DNA from: an uncultured Geobacteraceae bacterium
Lineage (GTDB): Bacteria > Desulfobacterota > Desulfuromonadia > Geobacterales > Pseudopelobacteraceae
NCBI GenBank assembly: GCA_903901875.1
Contig: CAIUSO010000051.1
Location: 1 to 58,186 of the forward strand
Length of the DNA: 58,186 nucleotides
Direction: 5' to 3'
Shown here: one piece after another, positions 29,028 through 37,661 of the stretch
Layout: each line of letters begins with the position of its first letter
How positions within the stretch are numbered: the stretch's first letter is position 1
Translations under genes and position numbers: made by a program
Notes under the pieces: generated by a model
What the model was told of the DNA's origin: nothing
Database searches by the model: none
What the model saw: the letters and a program-made list of their open reading frames with translations, nothing else

Positions 29028-31178
29028 ATGATCCGACTCAATGACATTCTTGATAAGGTCTCATCGTACAATCCGACAGCCGATCACAATCTGATCCGCA
29101 AGGCGTATGTCTATTGTGCCAAGGTGCATCAGGGGCAGACCCGGCTTTCGGGTGAACCGTATATCATCCATCCCATGGAAGTTGCCGGTCTCCTTGCCGA
29201 CTTGAAGCTCGATGTACCGAGTATCGTCACCGGATTCCTCCATGATACCATCGAAGATACCCTGGCCACCTCGGAGGATCTGACCGCCCTGTTTGGTGCG
29301 GAGGTCGCTGCACTGGTCGAGGGCGTCACCAAGATCAGCAAGATCAACTTCAAGACAAAGGAAGAGAGCCAGGCAGAAAATTTCCGGAAAATGCTGCTGG
29401 CCATGGCCATCGACATCCGGGTTATTCTGGTCAAACTGGCCGACCGGCTCCACAACATGCGGACCCTTGAGTTTCAGGATGAAACCAAGCAGCGGCGCAT
29501 TGCCCGGGAAACCATGGATATCTACGCCCCCATTGCCAACCGCCTCGGCATTTCCTGGGTAAAGGTAGAGCTGGAAGATCTGTCATTTCGCTATCTCCAT
29601 CCGGAAATATATTTTGACCTGGTTAAAAAAATCTCCCAGAAAAAGAAGGAACGGGAAGCATTTGTCGAAGAAGCCAAGTCCATTATTTCCAATAAATTGG
29701 ACTTTTACACAATTCCGGGAGAAGTATCCGGGAGGAGCAAGCACCTCTACTCCATCTATCGCAAGATGGAAAAGCGTAATGTGGAGTTTGAAGAGATCTA
29801 TGACCTGATCGCGGTACGCATTCTGGTAAATGATGTCCGTGAGTGTTATGAGGTGCTTGGCGTCATCCACTCGGCCTGGAAGCCAATTCCGGGACGTTTT
29901 AAAGATTACATTGCCATGCCCAAAGGTAATATGTACCAGTCCCTCCATACCACCGTCATCGGCCCCCAGGGGGACCGGATGGAGGTGCAGATCCGTACCC
30001 ACGAGATGCACAGTGTTGCAGACGCCGGGATTGCGGCCCATTGGAAGTACAAGGAGGGGAAAGGGTACGACGAGAAGGAGGTCAAGCGTTTTGCCTGGCT
30101 TCGCCAGCTCCTGGAATGGCAGCAGGATCTGCAGGACTCCAAGGAGTTCATGGATTCGGTCAAGGTGGAGCTGTTCTCTGAAGAGGTCTACGTCTTTACG
30201 CCCAAAGGTGATGTCAAGGGGTATCCCAAGGGGTCAACCCCCATCGATTTTGCCTACAGTGTCCATACGGATATCGGCCATCGGTGTGTCGGTGCCAAGG
30301 TCAACGGCAAGTTGGTACCGCTGAAATATGAGCTCAGAAACGGCGATATCGTCGAAGTTATAACCTCACCCCACCATACCCCCAGCAAAGACTGGCTCAA
30401 GATCGTTAAAAGTTCCCGTGCCCGGAATAAAATCAGAAGCTGGATCAAGATTGAAGAACGGAAGCGGAGCATCGTTCTGGGACGGGAGATCTGTGAGAAG
30501 GACTTCCGTCGTTACTCCCTCAATTTGCAAAAAATTCAGAAGAGTGGCGAGTTTAAAAAGATCGCCGGGGAATTCGGCTATGCGGCCGATGAAGATCTGA
30601 TGGCGGCGGTTGGCTACGGTAAAATTTCCAGCAACCAGATTGTGGGTAAGCTTCTCCCGGAAGACAAAATGCGGGAGCGGGGGGACCATAAGGAATCACG
30701 ACTCGAATCGGTCATCAATAAACTGAAGGGGAAATCCAGTGGAGCCGTAGCAATCAGCGGTCTGGATGATGTTCTTGTCCGCTTCGGCAAGTGCTGTAAT
30801 CCGGTACCGGGGGATGAAATTACCGGCTTTATTACCCGTGGCAAGGGGGTGACCGTGCATACGGCCGATTGCCAGTTCGCCCTTGAAGGGGATCTGGAGC
30901 GGCGGGTTGATGTGGTCTGGAACAAAGGGAAAACGGCGGCACTGCCGGTGAAGATCCGGGTTATCTGTCATGACGTCAAGGGTATCCTGGCCACCATGAC
31001 TATTGCCATCACCAATTGCGAGGCCAATATTGCCAGTGCCCAGATTCTGAGTACCATTGACCAGCGGGGTGAAAATACCTTTGAAGTCAACGTGGTTGAC
31101 CTGGCCCATTTGCAAAAGGTCATGAATGCTCTCATGAAGGTTAAAGGTGTGATTAAAGTTGAAAGGATAAAACAATGA
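29028..31178 (+). CDS. spoT: Bifunctional (p)ppGpp synthetase/hydrolase (RelA/SpoT)
   Basis: 716 residues. N-terminal HD hydrolase with HD-x2-ED at 72-77 (FLHDTIED) intact, so (p)ppGpp hydrolysis is expected. Synthetase domain follows (YDLIAVRILVND, GRFKDYIAMPKGNMYQSLHT); the RFKD at about 290 is the RxKD loop typical of bifunctional Rel rather than of mono-functional RelA. Next come a TGS domain (VYVFTPKGDVKGYPKGSTPID), a zinc-finger-like RIS region (RFGKCCNPVPGDEITGFITRGKGV) and a C-terminal ACT domain. Overlaps ridA by 4 bp. Confidence 0.96.
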   Translation: MIRLNDILDKVSSYNPTADHNLIRKAYVYCAKVHQGQTRLSGEPYIIHPMEVAGLLADLKLDVPSIVTGFLHDTIEDTLATSEDLTALFGAEVAALVEGVTKISKINFKTKEESQAENFRKMLLAMAIDIRVILVKLADRLHNMRTLEFQDETKQRRIARETMDIYAPIANRLGISWVKVELEDLSFRYLHPEIYFDLVKKISQKKKEREAFVEEAKSIISNKLDFYTIPGEVSGRSKHLYSIYRKMEKRNVEFEEIYDLIAVRILVNDVRECYEVLGVIHSAWKPIPGRFKDYIAMPKGNMYQSLHTTVIGPQGDRMEVQIRTHEMHSVADAGIAAHWKYKEGKGYDEKEVKRFAWLRQLLEWQQDLQDSKEFMDSVKVELFSEEVYVFTPKGDVKGYPKGSTPIDFAYSVHTDIGHRCVGAKVNGKLVPLKYELRNGDIVEVITSPHHTPSKDWLKIVKSSRARNKIRSWIKIEERKRSIVLGREICEKDFRRYSLNLQKIQKSGEFKKIAGEFGYAADEDLMAAVGYGKISSNQIVGKLLPEDKMRERGDHKESRLESVINKLKGKSSGAVAISGLDDVLVRFGKCCNPVPGDEITGFITRGKGVTVHTADCQFALEGDLERRVDVVWNKGKTAALPVKIRVICHDVKGILATMTIAITNCEANIASAQILSTIDQRGENTFEVNVVDLAHLQKVMNALMKVKGVIKVERIKQ

Positions 31179-31558
31179 GTCTGGAAATTATCTCCACCGG
31201 GGGGGCTCCGGCCGCCATCGGGCCGTACTCCCAGGCGGTGCGCTGTGGGAACCTGCTTTTTTGCTCCGGTCAGATTCCTCTGGACCCGGCAACCGGCGAC
31301 ATGGTGGCCTCCGATATCACCATTCAGGCTGAACGGGTCATGGACAATATCGCTGCCCTGCTGCACGCCGTTGGTGCCGGTTTTGACGATGTGGTGAAAA
31401 CCACCATTTATCTGGTGGATATGGCCGATTTTGCTGCGGTCAATGCCGTGTATGGTGCCCGTTTTACCGATCATAAACCGGCCCGCTCAACCGTGGCCGT
31501 GGCGGCTCTGCCCCGGAATGCCCTGCTGGAAGTTGAAATTATCGTCAGCCTGAAATGA
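31175..31558 (+). CDS. ridA: RidA family enamine/imine deaminase
   Basis: 127 residues. Hydrolyses reactive 2-aminoacrylate-type enamines formed by PLP enzymes. The signature includes AIGPYSQAV, LFCSGQIPLDPATG and the substrate-binding Arg104 in KPARSTVAVAALP. Its start is coupled to the relA/spoT stop (ATGA). Confidence 0.96.
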   Translation: MSLEIISTGGAPAAIGPYSQAVRCGNLLFCSGQIPLDPATGDMVASDITIQAERVMDNIAALLHAVGAGFDDVVKTTIYLVDMADFAAVNAVYGARFTDHKPARSTVAVAALPRNALLEVEIIVSLK

Positions 31559-31584
31559 TGGTGTCAATGGCTAAATGGTTTACG

Positions 31585-31617
31585 AAAAAAAGCCGCATCC
31601 CCCGGGGGGTGCGGCTT
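31585..31617 (-). terminator. Rho-independent terminator of rpmB
   Basis: On the minus strand AAGCCGCACCCC pairs with GGGGATGCGGCTT (one mismatch) and is followed by TTTTTTT. It lies just past the rpmB stop and also faces ridA. Confidence 0.75.
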
Positions 31618-31647
31618 GATTTCATGAGCGATGTGAAGCGGAACTGT

Positions 31648-31842
31648 TTACAGGGCTTTGGTTACAAACCCGGAACGGATGCAGCGGGTACAGACTTTAA
31701 CCGTAGTAATGCTGCCATTGTTCTTGACAGCCTTGATTTTTTGAAGGTTCGGATACCAGACGGTGCGGGTCTTGTTGTTCGCATGGCTGACGTTGTTACC
31801 GAAGCTGGGGCCTTTACCGCAAATTTCACATTTCCTTGACAT
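31648..31842 (-). CDS. rpmB: 50S ribosomal protein L28 (zinc-ribbon type)
   Basis: 64 residues. Begins [20 protein letters not shown]. Cysteines C5, C8, C51 and C54 form the complete zinc ribbon of the C+ form. Stand-alone minus-strand gene between ridA and the ydcF-like gene. Confidence 0.96.
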   Translation of the reverse strand: MSRKCEICGKGPSFGNNVSHANNKTRTVWYPNLQKIKAVKNNGSITTVKVCTRCIRSGFVTKAL

Positions 31843-31922
31843 ATCGTTGTCCTCCGTTGATTGCTGAAAAAATTTTTATAGCAGATAACCGTGGTTGTTG
31901 CAAGTAAAATATGGGATACGGT

Positions 31923-32537
31923 ATGAATATTATCAAGGCATTTCTCACATTAGCCATCATCGGCCTGGTGGTTGTTACCGCCCTTTTTATCGATTTCTCC
32001 TACAAAACCTTTTCCTATCGACAAACGGCCAAAAAGGCCGATGCCATTGTGGTTCTGGCCGGGGGGAAAGGGCGTGTGGAGGAGGGGGTGCGGCTGTTTC
32101 GTGAAAAGCGTGCCGGCTACCTGATCTTTGTCGGCGTTGATCCGTCGGTCAGAAAAAGTGATCTGTATCCGGTGAAGGGGGGGGATCTTTCTGCACAAAA
32201 CGTCATACTTGAAAAGTCGTCCCGCAATACCCTGGAAAACTCCCTGTATGGCCGGGATGTTATCGCGTCTCGGAACATTCGCTCCATACTGCTGATTACC
32301 TCTCGCTATCACCTGAAACGGGCTTCCATCCTGTTTCGCAACTCCCTGCCGAAGGATATCGACATTATCCCCTATCCGGTCGATTCCACAAATCTGAAGG
32401 AGTCGTGGTGGAACCACGGCGGGAGTTTCCATCTGCTGTTCCGTGAATTTTACAAGTACTGTATGTTCCGGATGTTTTTCCTCCTCGCTCCCGGAGAATT
32501 GCGGGAGACGGTTATGCCCTCCGCGCCAGGGGGGTAG
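31923..32537 (+). CDS. YdcF-like (DUF218) membrane-anchored protein
   Basis: 204 residues from ATG 31923; an ATG four codons upstream (31911) is equally possible. One N-terminal membrane helix (about 5-22), then a DUF218 domain with DAIVVLAGGKGRVEEGVRLF, SRNTLENSLYGRDVI and LLITSRYHLKRASILF. Relatives (ElyC/SanA/YdcF) act in envelope or polyprenyl-linked metabolism; the exact reaction here is unknown. Confidence 0.85.
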   Translation: MNIIKAFLTLAIIGLVVVTALFIDFSYKTFSYRQTAKKADAIVVLAGGKGRVEEGVRLFREKRAGYLIFVGVDPSVRKSDLYPVKGGDLSAQNVILEKSSRNTLENSLYGRDVIASRNIRSILLITSRYHLKRASILFRNSLPKDIDIIPYPVDSTNLKESWWNHGGSFHLLFREFYKYCMFRMFFLLAPGELRETVMPSAPGG

Positions 32538-32607
32538 GTTCTGTCTTTTAAAATCAGACCGTATCTGATATAGTTACCGCCAATCTCCCCAATGAAAGGT
32601 TTTCATA

Positions 32608-33993
32608 ATGCGTTATATCAGTACGCGCGGCGGTATCGCCCCGATCCCCTTCAAAGATGCTGTCATGATGGGTCTCGCTTCCGATGGTGGTTTGCTGTTG
32701 CCCCAGTCCTATCCGGCCATCAGCCGACAGCAACTTGAATCCTGGCGCAATCTTACCTATGCCGAGCTGGCATATGAGGTGATATCCCCCTATGTGGATG
32801 ACATGGGTGCCGATGACCTGAAAGATATTATTAATCGCTCCTATGCTACCTTCAGCCATCGGGATGTTACACCGCTGGTCAGGCAGGATGGGGTCTACAT
32901 TCTGGAGCTGTTCCATGGCGTCACCCTGGCGTTCAAGGATGTGGCCCTGCAGTTTCTTGGCAACCTGTTTGAACATATTCTTGCCGAGCGGGGCCAGACC
33001 CTGAATATTATCGGCGCCACCTCCGGTGACACGGGGAGTGCCGCCATTCACGGGGTACGGGGCAAAAAGGGTATTACCATCTTTATACTCCACCCCCATG
33101 GAAAGACATCGGCTGTCCAGGCGTTGCAGATGACATCCGTCACCGACGACAATGTTCATAATATTGCGGTGCGGGGTACCTTTGACGACTGCCAGGATAT
33201 GGTGAAAGAGCTGTTCGGGGATCTTGCATTCAAGGAAAAATATTCACTGGGGGCGGTCAATTCCATTAACTGGGCCCGGGTACTTGCCCAGGTGGTCTAT
33301 TATTTTTACGCCTGGTTGCGGGTAACGGACGGAGGAGCTCAGCCGGTGAGTTTTTCCGTTCCGACCGGTAATTTCGGCGATATTTTTGCCGGTTATGTGG
33401 CACGGCGCATGGGACTTCCCGTTGACAAACTTCTGCTGGCTACCAATGAAAACAATATTCTGACCCGCTTCATCACGTCTGCCGATTATTCGCTCGGCAC
33501 CGTTGTTGCCACGGTGTCTCCTTCCATGGATATCCAGATCGCCTCAAACTTTGAGCGGTACCTGTTCCACCTGTTTGATGGAAACCCGGAACGGGTCAAA
33601 GGGGCCTTTGTCGAATTAAAAGAGCAGGGACGCATCAGCTGTTCCGCCGAAGAAATGGTCACCGTTCAGGGTGATTTTTGCTCAGTTTCCGTTAATCAAG
33701 AAAGCACCCTGGGGGAAATACGAGATTTTTACGCCGAGACCGGTTATCTGCTGGATCCCCATACCGCCGTCGGTGTCAGGGGTGCGCGGGAACTGCTGCC
33801 GGAAGATACGGCCCGTATCTGTCTGGCCACGGCCCACCCCGCCAAGTTCAGCGAAACGGTAGAGTTGGCACTGGGCTTTCCGGCGCCGGTACCCGAATCG
33901 GTCAGGGAGCTGTATGGCAAGCCGACCCGTTGCGACGTGATGGACGCCGATATTGAAAAGGTCCGCGCTTTCTTTATCTCCCACGTCGGGTGA
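32608..33993 (+). CDS. thrC: Threonine synthase
   Basis: 461 residues, the longer class of ThrC. A PLP enzyme converting O-phosphohomoserine to threonine. The PLP lysine is K110 in LAFKDVALQFLG. Other motifs are MRYISTRGG at the start, GATSGDTGSAAIHG (phosphate loop) and FSVPTGNFGDIFAGY. Followed after 12 bp by murJ. Confidence 0.96.
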   Translation: MRYISTRGGIAPIPFKDAVMMGLASDGGLLLPQSYPAISRQQLESWRNLTYAELAYEVISPYVDDMGADDLKDIINRSYATFSHRDVTPLVRQDGVYILELFHGVTLAFKDVALQFLGNLFEHILAERGQTLNIIGATSGDTGSAAIHGVRGKKGITIFILHPHGKTSAVQALQMTSVTDDNVHNIAVRGTFDDCQDMVKELFGDLAFKEKYSLGAVNSINWARVLAQVVYYFYAWLRVTDGGAQPVSFSVPTGNFGDIFAGYVARRMGLPVDKLLLATNENNILTRFITSADYSLGTVVATVSPSMDIQIASNFERYLFHLFDGNPERVKGAFVELKEQGRISCSAEEMVTVQGDFCSVSVNQESTLGEIRDFYAETGYLLDPHTAVGVRGARELLPEDTARICLATAHPAKFSETVELALGFPAPVPESVRELYGKPTRCDVMDADIEKVRAFFISHVG

Positions 33994-34005
33994 TCGCGCC
34001 CAGCC

Positions 34006-35574
34006 ATGTCTGAAAAAGGCAATATAGCCAGAGCTGCGGGAATTCTCGGCAGTGCCACCATGCTCTCGCGGATCATGGGGATGGTGCGAGATATGGTGCA
34101 GGCACGCATTTTTGGTGCCGGCCTGGCCTCCGATGCCTTCATTGCCGCTTTCCAGATTCCCAATATGCTGCGCCGTTTTTTTGCCGAAGGGGCCCTCACC
34201 TCCGCATTTGTCCCGACCTTTTCCGCAACCCTCTCCCAGCAGGGGGAGGAAAAGGCCCGGGAACTTGCCAATACCTGTTTCACCCTGCTCACCATTGTCA
34301 TGGCCGCCATTGCTCTACTCGGTATGTTCTTCTCTCCGGCAATCGTCGGGGGGATGTTTCCCGGTTTTCGGGGAGAGCCGGGGAAGTTTGAGCTGACCGT
34401 TCTTTTGAACCGCATCATGTTCCCCTATGCTTTCTTCATCAGCCTGGTGGCTCTCTGCATGGGGATACTCAATACGGTGCGGCACTTTTTTACACCAGCC
34501 ATCTCAACGGTGTTTCTCAATATTTCCATGATCGTTGCCGCGCTGACCCTGCGAGGTTTTTTTGAGGCACCCATCACGGCTCTTGCCGTCGGTGTGCTGT
34601 GCGGCGGCTGTGTGCAGCTGTTGATGCAGTTACCGGTACTCTGGAAAAAAGGTTTTCCCCCCCGGCTTAATTTTAATTTCTCGGCCCCTGAAATCCGTCG
34701 TATTGCCCTCTTAATGATCCCTTCCGTTTTCGGGGTTGGTGTCTATTATCTCAACATCACGGTCAGTTCCATCCTCGCGTCCCTGCTTCCCCAGGGGAGT
34801 GTCTCCTTCCTCTATTACGCCCAGCGGTTATTCGAATTCCCCCAGGGGATTTTTACCGTTTCCGTTGCCCAGGCGGTGTTGCCCTCCATGAGCAGGCAGG
34901 TGGCCGAGGGGAACAGTGCGGGCATGAAAGAGACCCTGTCGTTCGGAATCCGGTTGACCCTCTTTATTACCATTCCTGCCATGGCCGGCCTCATCATCTG
35001 TTCCATCCCCATTTTTAGTCTGATTTTTATGGGGGGAGCCTTTGATTTCAGCAAGGTGGTCAATACGGCACATGCCCTTTCATACTACTCCATCGGATTG
35101 ACCTTTGTGGCACTGACCAGGGTGCTGGCACCGGTATTCTATGCCATGAAAGATACCAGAACGCCGGTCATTACCGCTTTTATCACCTTCATCATCAACC
35201 TCGGTCTGAGCCTGTTGCTGATGGGACCCCTGAAACATGGGGGATTGGCCCTGGCCACTACGCTTTCGGCACTGTGCAATATGGTGATGCTCCTCTGGCT
35301 GCTCAGACGGAAGATCGGCCCCTTTGGCGGGAGGGGAATGCTCAGGACGGCCCTCACGTCATCGTCGGCATCCATTCCCATGGCCGGAGTGGTTTGGTAT
35401 GTCTGCTCGATGCTGGACTGGTCGGCGGCGGGGCACAAAATCATGAAAAGCGCCGTTCTCGGAGGGGGAATATGCGGTGGAATGGCACTCTATCTGGCAC
35501 TTTGCTGGCTCTTCCGGTCGGAAGAGCTGCAGGAGATGGCCGGACTTGTGAAAAAAAAGCTGGGTAAAGGGTAG
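34006..35574 (+). CDS. murJ: Lipid II flippase MurJ
   Basis: 522 residues, about 14 predicted membrane helices of the MOP superfamily. Family marks: TMLSRIMGMVRDMVQARIFGAG at the N-terminus, AFQIPNMLRRFFAEGALTSA, and YYAQRLFEFPQGIF with SVAQAVLPSMSRQ. Moves lipid II across the inner membrane for peptidoglycan synthesis. Close spacing to thrC and the MGMT gene suggests one transcript. Confidence 0.96.
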   Translation: MSEKGNIARAAGILGSATMLSRIMGMVRDMVQARIFGAGLASDAFIAAFQIPNMLRRFFAEGALTSAFVPTFSATLSQQGEEKARELANTCFTLLTIVMAAIALLGMFFSPAIVGGMFPGFRGEPGKFELTVLLNRIMFPYAFFISLVALCMGILNTVRHFFTPAISTVFLNISMIVAALTLRGFFEAPITALAVGVLCGGCVQLLMQLPVLWKKGFPPRLNFNFSAPEIRRIALLMIPSVFGVGVYYLNITVSSILASLLPQGSVSFLYYAQRLFEFPQGIFTVSVAQAVLPSMSRQVAEGNSAGMKETLSFGIRLTLFITIPAMAGLIICSIPIFSLIFMGGAFDFSKVVNTAHALSYYSIGLTFVALTRVLAPVFYAMKDTRTPVITAFITFIINLGLSLLLMGPLKHGGLALATTLSALCNMVMLLWLLRRKIGPFGGRGMLRTALTSSSASIPMAGVVWYVCSMLDWSAAGHKIMKSAVLGGGICGGMALYLALCWLFRSEELQEMAGLVKKKLGKG

Positions 35575-35583
35575 GGTTCCGCC

Positions 35584-36120
35584 ATGTTTTGTTCAAGCTA
35601 TGAAACCGAATATGGTACCGGGTTTGTGATTACGACCGAAAGGGAGGTTCTGTCGGTTGGAATTCCTGGGCCGGTGGAGGGAATTACCCGGCGGGAGGAG
35701 TATGCTCCGTGCCCTTTCTCTGAGCTGGTCTCCCGCATGCTGGTACGTTATTTTTCCGGGGTGAGGGTCGATTTTACCCCCCTGCCGGTGGTTCTTGACC
35801 ACCTTTCACCGTTTCGTCAGCAGGTAGTACGGATGACCCGTCAGCTTGGCTATGGGGATATATGCAGCTATGGCCAGTTGGCTGCCCGGTGCGGCATTCC
35901 CCGGGGGGCTCGGGCGGTGGGTGGGGCACTGGGAGCCAATCCGATTCCTGTTATTATTCCCTGTCACCGGGTTGTTGCCGCCAACGGAATGCTGACCGGT
36001 TTTTCGGCACCGGGGGGGATTCATACCAAACGGCGGATGCTGTTGATGGAAGGTGCTGAATTTAAAGGGATGAATGGAGCTTCTGACCGGGTAGTTATGA
36101 ACAGAAATAATGAAAAATAA
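35584..36120 (+). CDS. ogt: Methylated-DNA--protein-cysteine methyltransferase
   Basis: 178 residues. Suicide repair of O6-alkylguanine. Active site PCHRVV with Cys127, the asparagine-hinge equivalent GALGANP and a helix-turn-helix (GDICSYGQLAARCGIPRGARAVG) are present. The N-terminal domain (about 1-80) is short and divergent. Start 9 bp after murJ. Ogt versus Ada C-domain type cannot be settled from sequence alone. Confidence 0.92.
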   Translation: MFCSSYETEYGTGFVITTEREVLSVGIPGPVEGITRREEYAPCPFSELVSRMLVRYFSGVRVDFTPLPVVLDHLSPFRQQVVRMTRQLGYGDICSYGQLAARCGIPRGARAVGGALGANPIPVIIPCHRVVAANGMLTGFSAPGGIHTKRRMLLMEGAEFKGMNGASDRVVMNRNNEK

Positions 36121-36282
36121 AAAATCGATTTCTTCGTAAAATAAACCTTGACAGTGTAACCGCCTATTATTCCTCGTATGATCGTAACTATCTGAAATAA
36201 AAAGCATTATCTATTGTATAAAAAATAAGCATTTTCCATAAAGTTCTTGCAAAAATATCACTTTTGCACGACGTCAACACCA

Positions 36283-36316
36283 TTTTCCACAAGTTTTCCA
36301 CAATTTTTGTGGACAA
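36283..36316. promoter_or_regulatory. Three clustered DnaA-box-like nonamers
   Basis: TTTTCCACA at 36283-36291 and 36294-36302 on the plus strand and TGTGGACAA (TTGTCCACA reversed) at 36308-36316. Each is within one or two bases of TTATCCACA. Could titrate DnaA or mark a replication-linked site; dnaA itself is not in the window. Confidence 0.5.
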
Positions 36317-36323
36317 CATTTTA

Positions 36324-36358
36324 ATTGACGTATATATAAAGTAAATAAATACGTCAAT
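36324..36358. promoter_or_regulatory. Inverted repeat, likely VapB/VapBC operator
   Basis: ATTGACGTA (36324-36332) and TACGTCAAT (36350-36358), perfect 9-bp arms with a 17-bp A+T-rich spacer, ending 18 bp before the vapB start. VapB-type proteins bind such repeats to autoregulate. Confidence 0.6.
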
Positions 36359-36376
36359 CTAGTGTGGGAGGTACCT

Positions 36377-36619
36377 GTGCAAACCAAGCTCACTCTTCGC
36401 CTTGAAGATCAATTAATAGAACAGGCTAAAGTTTATGCGGCGCAGACAGGTAAATCGGTATCCCAGCTTGTTGCGGAATACTTTAAATTACTAACTTCTC
36501 CGCGAGCCGGAACTGACTCTCCTGCAACACCACGAGCTCAATCATTGCGTGGATTACTTCGGGATTCAACGTGTGATGAGAAGGATTACAAAAAATATCT
36601 GGAGGGTAAGCACCATTGA
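36377..36619 (+). CDS. vapB: VapB-type ribbon-helix-helix antitoxin (DUF6364-like)
   Basis: 80 residues from GTG 36377, preceded by GGGAGG at 5-bp spacing. The N-terminal TKLTLRLEDQLIEQAKVYAA with GKSVSQLVAEYF is the beta-strand/two-helix RHH dimer. The tail (RGLLRDSTCDEKDYKKYLEGK) is the disordered part that covers the PIN toxin. Overlaps the toxin gene by 4 bp. Confidence 0.88.
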   Translation: MQTKLTLRLEDQLIEQAKVYAAQTGKSVSQLVAEYFKLLTSPRAGTDSPATPRAQSLRGLLRDSTCDEKDYKKYLEGKHH

Positions 36620-37062
36620 AAATACTTCTGGATACAAACATAGTCCTTGATGTACTGATGGACCGCATGCCATTCGCTGATGCCGCGATGGAGCTGTTTT
36701 CAAAGGTGGAAAACGGGTCAATTATCGGCTATCTGTCTGGTACTACAGTAACGACCGTATATTATCTTGCAGAAAAAACGGTAGGTGGATCGAGAGCTCA
36801 GGAAGAAATTAAGAAACTGCTGAGTCTGTTTGAGGTGGCTCCTGTAAACAGATCTGTTCTCGAAGCGGCACTTGCTGACGATTTTAGTGATTTCGAAGAT
36901 GCGGTAATCCATGAGGCAGCTTGTCATGTCGGAGTTGAAGTCATCGTTACCCGTAACCAGAAAGATTTTAAGAAATCAAGAATAACGGTTTATTCCGCTG
37001 AGGAACTGGTGAAAATACTGGCTGCAAAGAGAAAACCGAAAAGCACACATCTTCAGCCATAG
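36616..37062 (+). CDS. vapC: VapC-type PIN-domain toxin
   Basis: 148 residues, TTG start inside the antitoxin stop (TTGA). PIN ribonuclease: MKILLDTNIVLDVLMDR supplies the first aspartates (D6), DDFSDFEDAVIHEAA and VTRNQKDFKKS the other acidic and Thr/Arg-Asn positions. All catalytic acids appear intact, so the toxin is probably active. PINs of this type cleave tRNA or rRNA. Confidence 0.9.
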   Translation: MKILLDTNIVLDVLMDRMPFADAAMELFSKVENGSIIGYLSGTTVTTVYYLAEKTVGGSRAQEEIKKLLSLFEVAPVNRSVLEAALADDFSDFEDAVIHEAACHVGVEVIVTRNQKDFKKSRITVYSAEELVKILAAKRKPKSTHLQP

Positions 37063-37250
37063 CTTCAAAGCATCCCCACTCCATGGTGGCCATTTTATCT
37101 CGCGCAACGGGCAGCGACGCAACAAAAACATTATACAATTAAAGGGATAGTGCGCGTAACTATTCGGTATTTCACTTTTTGAGTAGAATTAAAAGTCCCC
37201 ATCCTCCGACTACCCAGATCCGAAGCACGATGCTTGTCAATTGAATATAG

Positions 37251-37478
37251 CAAATAGATAGCGGACGCTACAGCAGTGCAAGCGAGATAGTCCGCGACGC
37301 TTTGCGCTTGATGGAAGATCGTGAAGAATTGCGAAAAACACAACTCAAAGCCCCCAGCCTGCAATTGCAGGAGGGCAGGGAAAGCGGTCCAGGAATTCCG
37401 GCGGATGCTGTTTTCGACCGACTGGAAGCAAAGTTCAGTAAGCTCTCCGCAGATGTCGGGATAGCCCGTGAGATGTGA
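37251..37478 (+). pseudogene. parD: Decayed ParD-type antitoxin
   Basis: The open frame reads QIDSGRYSSASEIVRDALRL, then MEDREELRKTQLKA and GPGIPADAVFDRLEAKF, which is the body and tail of ParD. Directly upstream in frame lie TGA and TAG codons, so the N-terminal DNA-binding strand and start are lost. A start at ATG 37311 would only give the toxin-binding tail. Confidence 0.7.
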
Positions 37479-37580
37479 GCTTTCCCCGATCGCCGAATTT
37501 GATCTTGAGGAAATCGGTGATTATATAGCCCGTGACAACCCGTCCCGCGCTGTTTCTTTCGTTCGCGAAATTCGAGCCGT
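37468..37580 (+). pseudogene. parE: Truncated ParE/RelE-superfamily toxin
   Basis: GTG at 37468 overlaps the parD stop as in intact parDE pairs. The frame begins MRCELSPIAEFDLEEIGDYI and continues RDNPSRAVSFVREIRA, the N-terminal third of ParE. At about 37578 the similarity stops abruptly at GGAATTTCGGGGACAG, and the rest of the frame to 37776 is antisense to mazG. About 37 of roughly 100 residues remain. Confidence 0.7.
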
Positions 37581-37661
37581 GGAATTTCGGGGACAGCATG
37601 AGTGTAACGATAACGGCAGATTAGAATGGAGTTATCTCGACGGGGGCACTAACATCAGCGG

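Larger units (their letters stand above)
36121..36376. other. A+T-rich intergenic region with DnaA-box cluster
   Basis: 256 bp without a gene, much more A+T-rich than its neighbours. It holds a TTGACA at 36148-36153 without a well spaced -10, a near-match TTTTCCATA at about 36232, three DnaA-box-like nonamers at 36283-36316 and the vapB operator. Confidence 0.6.

Noticed and set aside
36148..36180. TTGACA as a vapBC or other promoter
   Set aside because: No -10 hexamer at 16-18 bp spacing; the nearest TATGAT is about 23 bp away.
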